A stretch of DNA of 64,000 bases from an uncultured Actinomycetes bacterium. Its GTDB lineage: Bacteria; Actinomycetota; Acidimicrobiia; Acidimicrobiales; Acidimicrobilacustridaceae. Positions 61,394-64,000 of the stretch are shown one piece after another; the stretch's first letter is position 1; the number at the start of each line of letters is the position of its first letter. The translations under genes were made by a program, and so were the position numbers. The stretch is taken from NCBI GenBank assembly GCA_937927725.1, contig CALBSE010000045.1, positions 1 to 64,000 on the forward strand. The letters are read 5' to 3'. The notes beneath the pieces are model-generated. The model did no database searches. It was not told the origin of the DNA and was given only the letters and a program-made list of their open reading frames with translations.

Positions 61394-62983
61394 ATGAGCA
61401 ACTCCGGTGAGGACACGACCTCTCAGAGGACACATCACCTCGTCCGATCGAGCGCTGTCGTCGCTGTGGGCACCGGGTTGAGCCGGCTCACCGGCTTCCT
61501 TCGCGTTGGTGTCATGGCGTATGCCATCGGAGCGACCGCGTTGGCCGAGGCATACAACCTGGCCAACAACACGCCCAACCTCCTTTATGACCTTGTTCTC
61601 GGAGGCATCCTTTCCGCCACCCTCGTCCCCGTCGTCGTCGCTCACACCGGTCGAGATGACAACCGGGGCATCGACGCACTCGCAACGGTCATCAGTGTTG
61701 TACTTGTCGTTGCAACAGTCATGGGCATTGCGCTGGCCCCAGTCATCATTCACCTTTACAACCTTTCTTCGTCGCCGAGCGAGGCATCGACGCAAGCGGC
61801 TGTCGCGGTTCCGTTGTTGATGTTGTTTGCTCCACAAATACTTTTCTACGGCTTGACCAGCCTCGGAACATCACTGCTCAACGCTCGTCGTTCGTTTGCC
61901 GTTCCCGCCTTTGCACCCGTTCTTAACAACATCGTGGTTATCTGCCTGTTTCTCGCACTCCCCCATCTCGCAACAGGTAATGCGCTCACCTTCGAACAGG
62001 TTCGTCACGACACCGCCCTTCTTCTCGTGCTCGGCCTCGGAACAACTGCGGGTCTCGCGGCGATGACCTTGGTTCTTTGGCCAGCGATGCGCAGTGCGGG
62101 AATCCGCCTGCACTGGAACTTTGATCTCCGAGATCCCGCGGTTCGTGAGGTCGGACGGTTGTCGGGATGGACCTTTGGTTACGTGGTTTCCAACCTCATT
62201 GCGTATGGCGTCATTCAAACGTTGGCCAATGGGGTCAATGGCGTTTCCATCTACGCCTACGCGTGGCTGTTCTTTCAACTTCCCTACGGGCTTTGGACCG
62301 TTTCGGTCATGACCGCCTACACCCCGGAACTTTCCGCTCTGCACGCCGCCGCGAATATCGAAGGACTCAGGAATCGCTTTGGAACTGGACTTCGTCTCGT
62401 CCTCGTGATCGCCCTACCGGCAACAATCGGGATGATCCTGCTCTCCGGCCCGATTGTGCGCCTCGTGCTCGCCCACGGAGAGTTCACTTCGGCGAATGCA
62501 GAAACAACTGCGCACACGCTTATTGCCTTTCTCTGTGGTCTCCCCGCGTTCTCGCTTTTCCTCTACGCGATGCGTGGGTTTTATGCGCAGCGCGACACTC
62601 GACTTCCGTTCTATACAAATGCGGCGGAGACGGTTCTGGGTCTCGTCATTGCCTTCCTCGTCGTCGATCATTTCGGCGTCGTTGGACTTGGTGCCAGCGG
62701 TTCGATCGCCTACTCCGTCTTCGCAGTCATCGCGCTTGCACTCTTACACCGGCGAATCGGACGCTTCTTGGATCCAAACACCTTGATCACGATCTCAAAA
62801 CTTGTTGTTGCATCCGTCGTCATGGGCGTTGCAGTGTGGTACCTCATTGCTGCGACGTCATTGAGCGATCTCGTCACGGTAATCGGGGCTGGCGTCATCG
62901 GCGTTGCGATCTATGCAGCAATGCTGATTGCATTGCGTGTCGACGAGGCCAAATCGGTAGTGAACCGTCTGATTCGACGCTAA
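61394..62983 (+). CDS. murJ: Lipid II flippase MurJ
   Basis: The 529-aa membrane protein has about 14 helices. TGLSRLTGFLRVGVMAYAIGATALAEAYNLANNTPN, the PLLMLFAPQILFYGLTSLGTSLLNARRSFAVPAFAPVLNN stretch and LPYGLWTVSVMTAYTPELSAL match the MVF/MurJ family, which flips lipid II for peptidoglycan. The stop overlaps the end of proB by 4 bp. Confidence 0.94.
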   Translation: MSNSGEDTTSQRTHHLVRSSAVVAVGTGLSRLTGFLRVGVMAYAIGATALAEAYNLANNTPNLLYDLVLGGILSATLVPVVVAHTGRDDNRGIDALATVISVVLVVATVMGIALAPVIIHLYNLSSSPSEASTQAAVAVPLLMLFAPQILFYGLTSLGTSLLNARRSFAVPAFAPVLNNIVVICLFLALPHLATGNALTFEQVRHDTALLLVLGLGTTAGLAAMTLVLWPAMRSAGIRLHWNFDLRDPAVREVGRLSGWTFGYVVSNLIAYGVIQTLANGVNGVSIYAYAWLFFQLPYGLWTVSVMTAYTPELSALHAAANIEGLRNRFGTGLRLVLVIALPATIGMILLSGPIVRLVLAHGEFTSANAETTAHTLIAFLCGLPAFSLFLYAMRGFYAQRDTRLPFYTNAAETVLGLVIAFLVVDHFGVVGLGASGSIAYSVFAVIALALLHRRIGRFLDPNTLITISKLVVASVVMGVAVWYLIAATSLSDLVTVIGAGVIGVAIYAAMLIALRVDEAKSVVNRLIRR

Positions 62984-64000
62984 GGGAGAATCACAAGGTC
63001 GTCGGCATGGACGACCTGTGCGGGCACTTCAACGGGCAGTTCTGACCTCGAGTGCCCTGAGGCATCAGCAAGAGTTGTCGAACTCATTCGCACGAGACCC
63101 TTGGCGAAAACCTCACCAGACTCATCGGCGATTTCGACTGCATCGTCAATGTCGAACTCACCAGTCACGCCAACGACGCCGGCGGCCAGCAACGAAGTTC
63201 CCCCACGTTCGAGGGCCTTTCGAGCACCTGCGTCGACAGACACAAGACCTGAAGAGCGCACAGCAAAAGCGATCCAAAGCTTTCGGGCCGGAAGATCGCG
63301 CTCATGCGCAGCAACCGTGGTACCGACGCCAGCAACGCCGTTAATGGCGTCGAGAAGAACGTCGTCACGGTGCGCAGCAGCGATCACGGTGCGAACGCCT
63401 GACCAAGCTGCGATCTTTGCGGCCGAAACTTTTGAGGCCATTCCGCCGCTGCCACCAGGAGTTCCCGGTCCACCGGCAATGTCATCGAGTTGCTGATCAA
63501 ACTCGACGATCTCCTCGATGAGTGAAGCGTTGGGATCGACCCGCGGGTCTGCAGAAAGCAAACCTGACGTGTCGGTGAGCAACACCAAGTGTTCAGCGCC
63601 GACAAGATGCGACACCAACGCTGCGAGACGATCGTTGTCGCCGAAGCGAATCTCGTCATCGGCGACAGCATCGTTTTCATTCACGATGGGAATGACGCCG
63701 AGTTCAAGCAAGCGCGTCAGTGTGCCCCGCGCTTGCAGGTATTGGCGACGATCGACGAAATCGAGCGGGGCAAGCAAAACCTGACCACCGACGAGCGAAT
63801 GTCGGTCCAGTTCTTCCGAATACACACCCATAAGTCGCGACTGCCCGACAGCGGAAACCGCCTGCAAGGTTTGCGCGTCTCGAGGACGCTTCTCACCTCC
63901 GAGACCAAGCGCCGGCAACCCCGCCCCGATTGCACCTGAAGTGACAATGACGACCTGATGGCCTGAAGCGCGAGCCGCTGCTACCTCGCGACAAAGCTTG
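62980..64000 (-). CDS. proB: Glutamate 5-kinase, truncated by window edge
   Basis: The visible 339 codons cover most of the amino-acid kinase domain (IVTSGAIGAGLPALGLG, IVNENDAVADDEIRFGDNDRLAALVSHL, GGMASKVSAAKIAAWSGVRT) and a complete C-terminal PUA domain. The N-terminal start lies beyond 64000. It catalyses the first proline-synthesis step. Confidence 0.95.
   Translation of the reverse strand, partial: KLCREVAAARASGHQVVIVTSGAIGAGLPALGLGGEKRPRDAQTLQAVSAVGQSRLMGVYSEELDRHSLVGGQVLLAPLDFVDRRQYLQARGTLTRLLELGVIPIVNENDAVADDEIRFGDNDRLAALVSHLVGAEHLVLLTDTSGLLSADPRVDPNASLIEEIVEFDQQLDDIAGGPGTPGGSGGMASKVSAAKIAAWSGVRTVIAAAHRDDVLLDAINGVAGVGTTVAAHERDLPARKLWIAFAVRSSGLVSVDAGARKALERGGTSLLAAGVVGVTGEFDIDDAVEIADESGEVFAKGLVRMSSTTLADASGHSRSELPVEVPAQVVHADDLVILP

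Overview
The window is about 57% GC, densely packed and mostly core metabolism. Its gene orders point to an actinobacterium, most likely of the Acidimicrobiia type (inference). The left edge, gcvH - FHA protein - MerR regulator - start of a DUF151 nuclease with pgsA alongside, matches the mycobacterial Rv1822/Rv1826-Rv1829 neighbourhood. Two of three tRNA genes lack an encoded CCA, and a class II DAHP synthase and a PAC2-family protein are present. No rRNA, CRISPR array or insertion sequence was seen.

Layout. 1-2.5 kb: DUF151 start, MerR, FHA, gcvH, pgsA. 2.5-7.2 kb: HIT hydrolase, SRAP protein, an MprF-like lysyl transferase beside lysS, and tRNA-Pro(GGG). 7.2-11.6 kb: Baeyer-Villiger-type monooxygenase, a zinc-ribbon membrane protein, der and a DUF512 radical-SAM protein. 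11.7-13.8 kb: ispH, a membrane protein and an HD-domain protein. 13.8-20.2 kb: a long overlapping minus-strand run scpA-scpB-rlu-aroH-tyrA-aroA-cmk-plsC, with divergent trpS. 21.2-22.5 kb: an uncharacterised protein and tRNA-Val(CAC).

22.49-30.88 kb is an 8.4-kb integrated element, the most unusual part of the window. It sits in tRNA-Val, bounded by a 69-bp direct repeat (one mismatch) that rebuilds the tRNA 3' half and its terminator. It carries a tyrosine integrase, an XRE repressor divergent from an AlpA-like excisionase with a perfect 25-bp palindrome between them, a RecA/RepA-type ATPase, a repeat cluster that could be a replication origin, a P27-type small terminase, two small related proteins, an HK97-type major capsid protein and many stem-loops. 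It has no large terminase, portal, prohead protease or tail genes. The gene set resembles the M. tuberculosis phiRv1/phiRv2 elements and suggests a capsid-encoding phage satellite.

30.9-33.4 kb: a collagen-like lipoprotein with tandem 9-bp repeats, a FUSC-type membrane protein and an enoyl-CoA hydratase. 33.5-40.4 kb: hrcA-dnaJ-rsmE-hemW-J-domain protein behind a degenerate CIRCE, then lepA and divergent rpsT. 40.5-47.4 kb: comEA-comEC-folP2-like-holA, a thioredoxin-TPR protein, a phosphotransferase and a PAC2 protein. 47.4-53.6 kb: leuS, tRNA-Ala(GGC), rsfS, a degenerate LCP/LytR_C protein, nadD and a sigma-70 factor. 53.7-64 kb: class II DAHP synthase, ferredoxin sulfite reductase with APS reductase, a VWA/MoxR pair, proA, murJ and proB (cut by the window edge).

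How the genes work together: aroH/tyrA/aroA and the DAHP synthase serve aromatic amino acids; sulfite reductase and cysH serve sulfate assimilation; proA/proB serve proline; scpA/scpB serve chromosome condensation; comEA/comEC serve DNA uptake; hrcA/CIRCE/dnaJ form a heat-shock circuit. All functions were assigned by reading motifs and context; no database search was possible.
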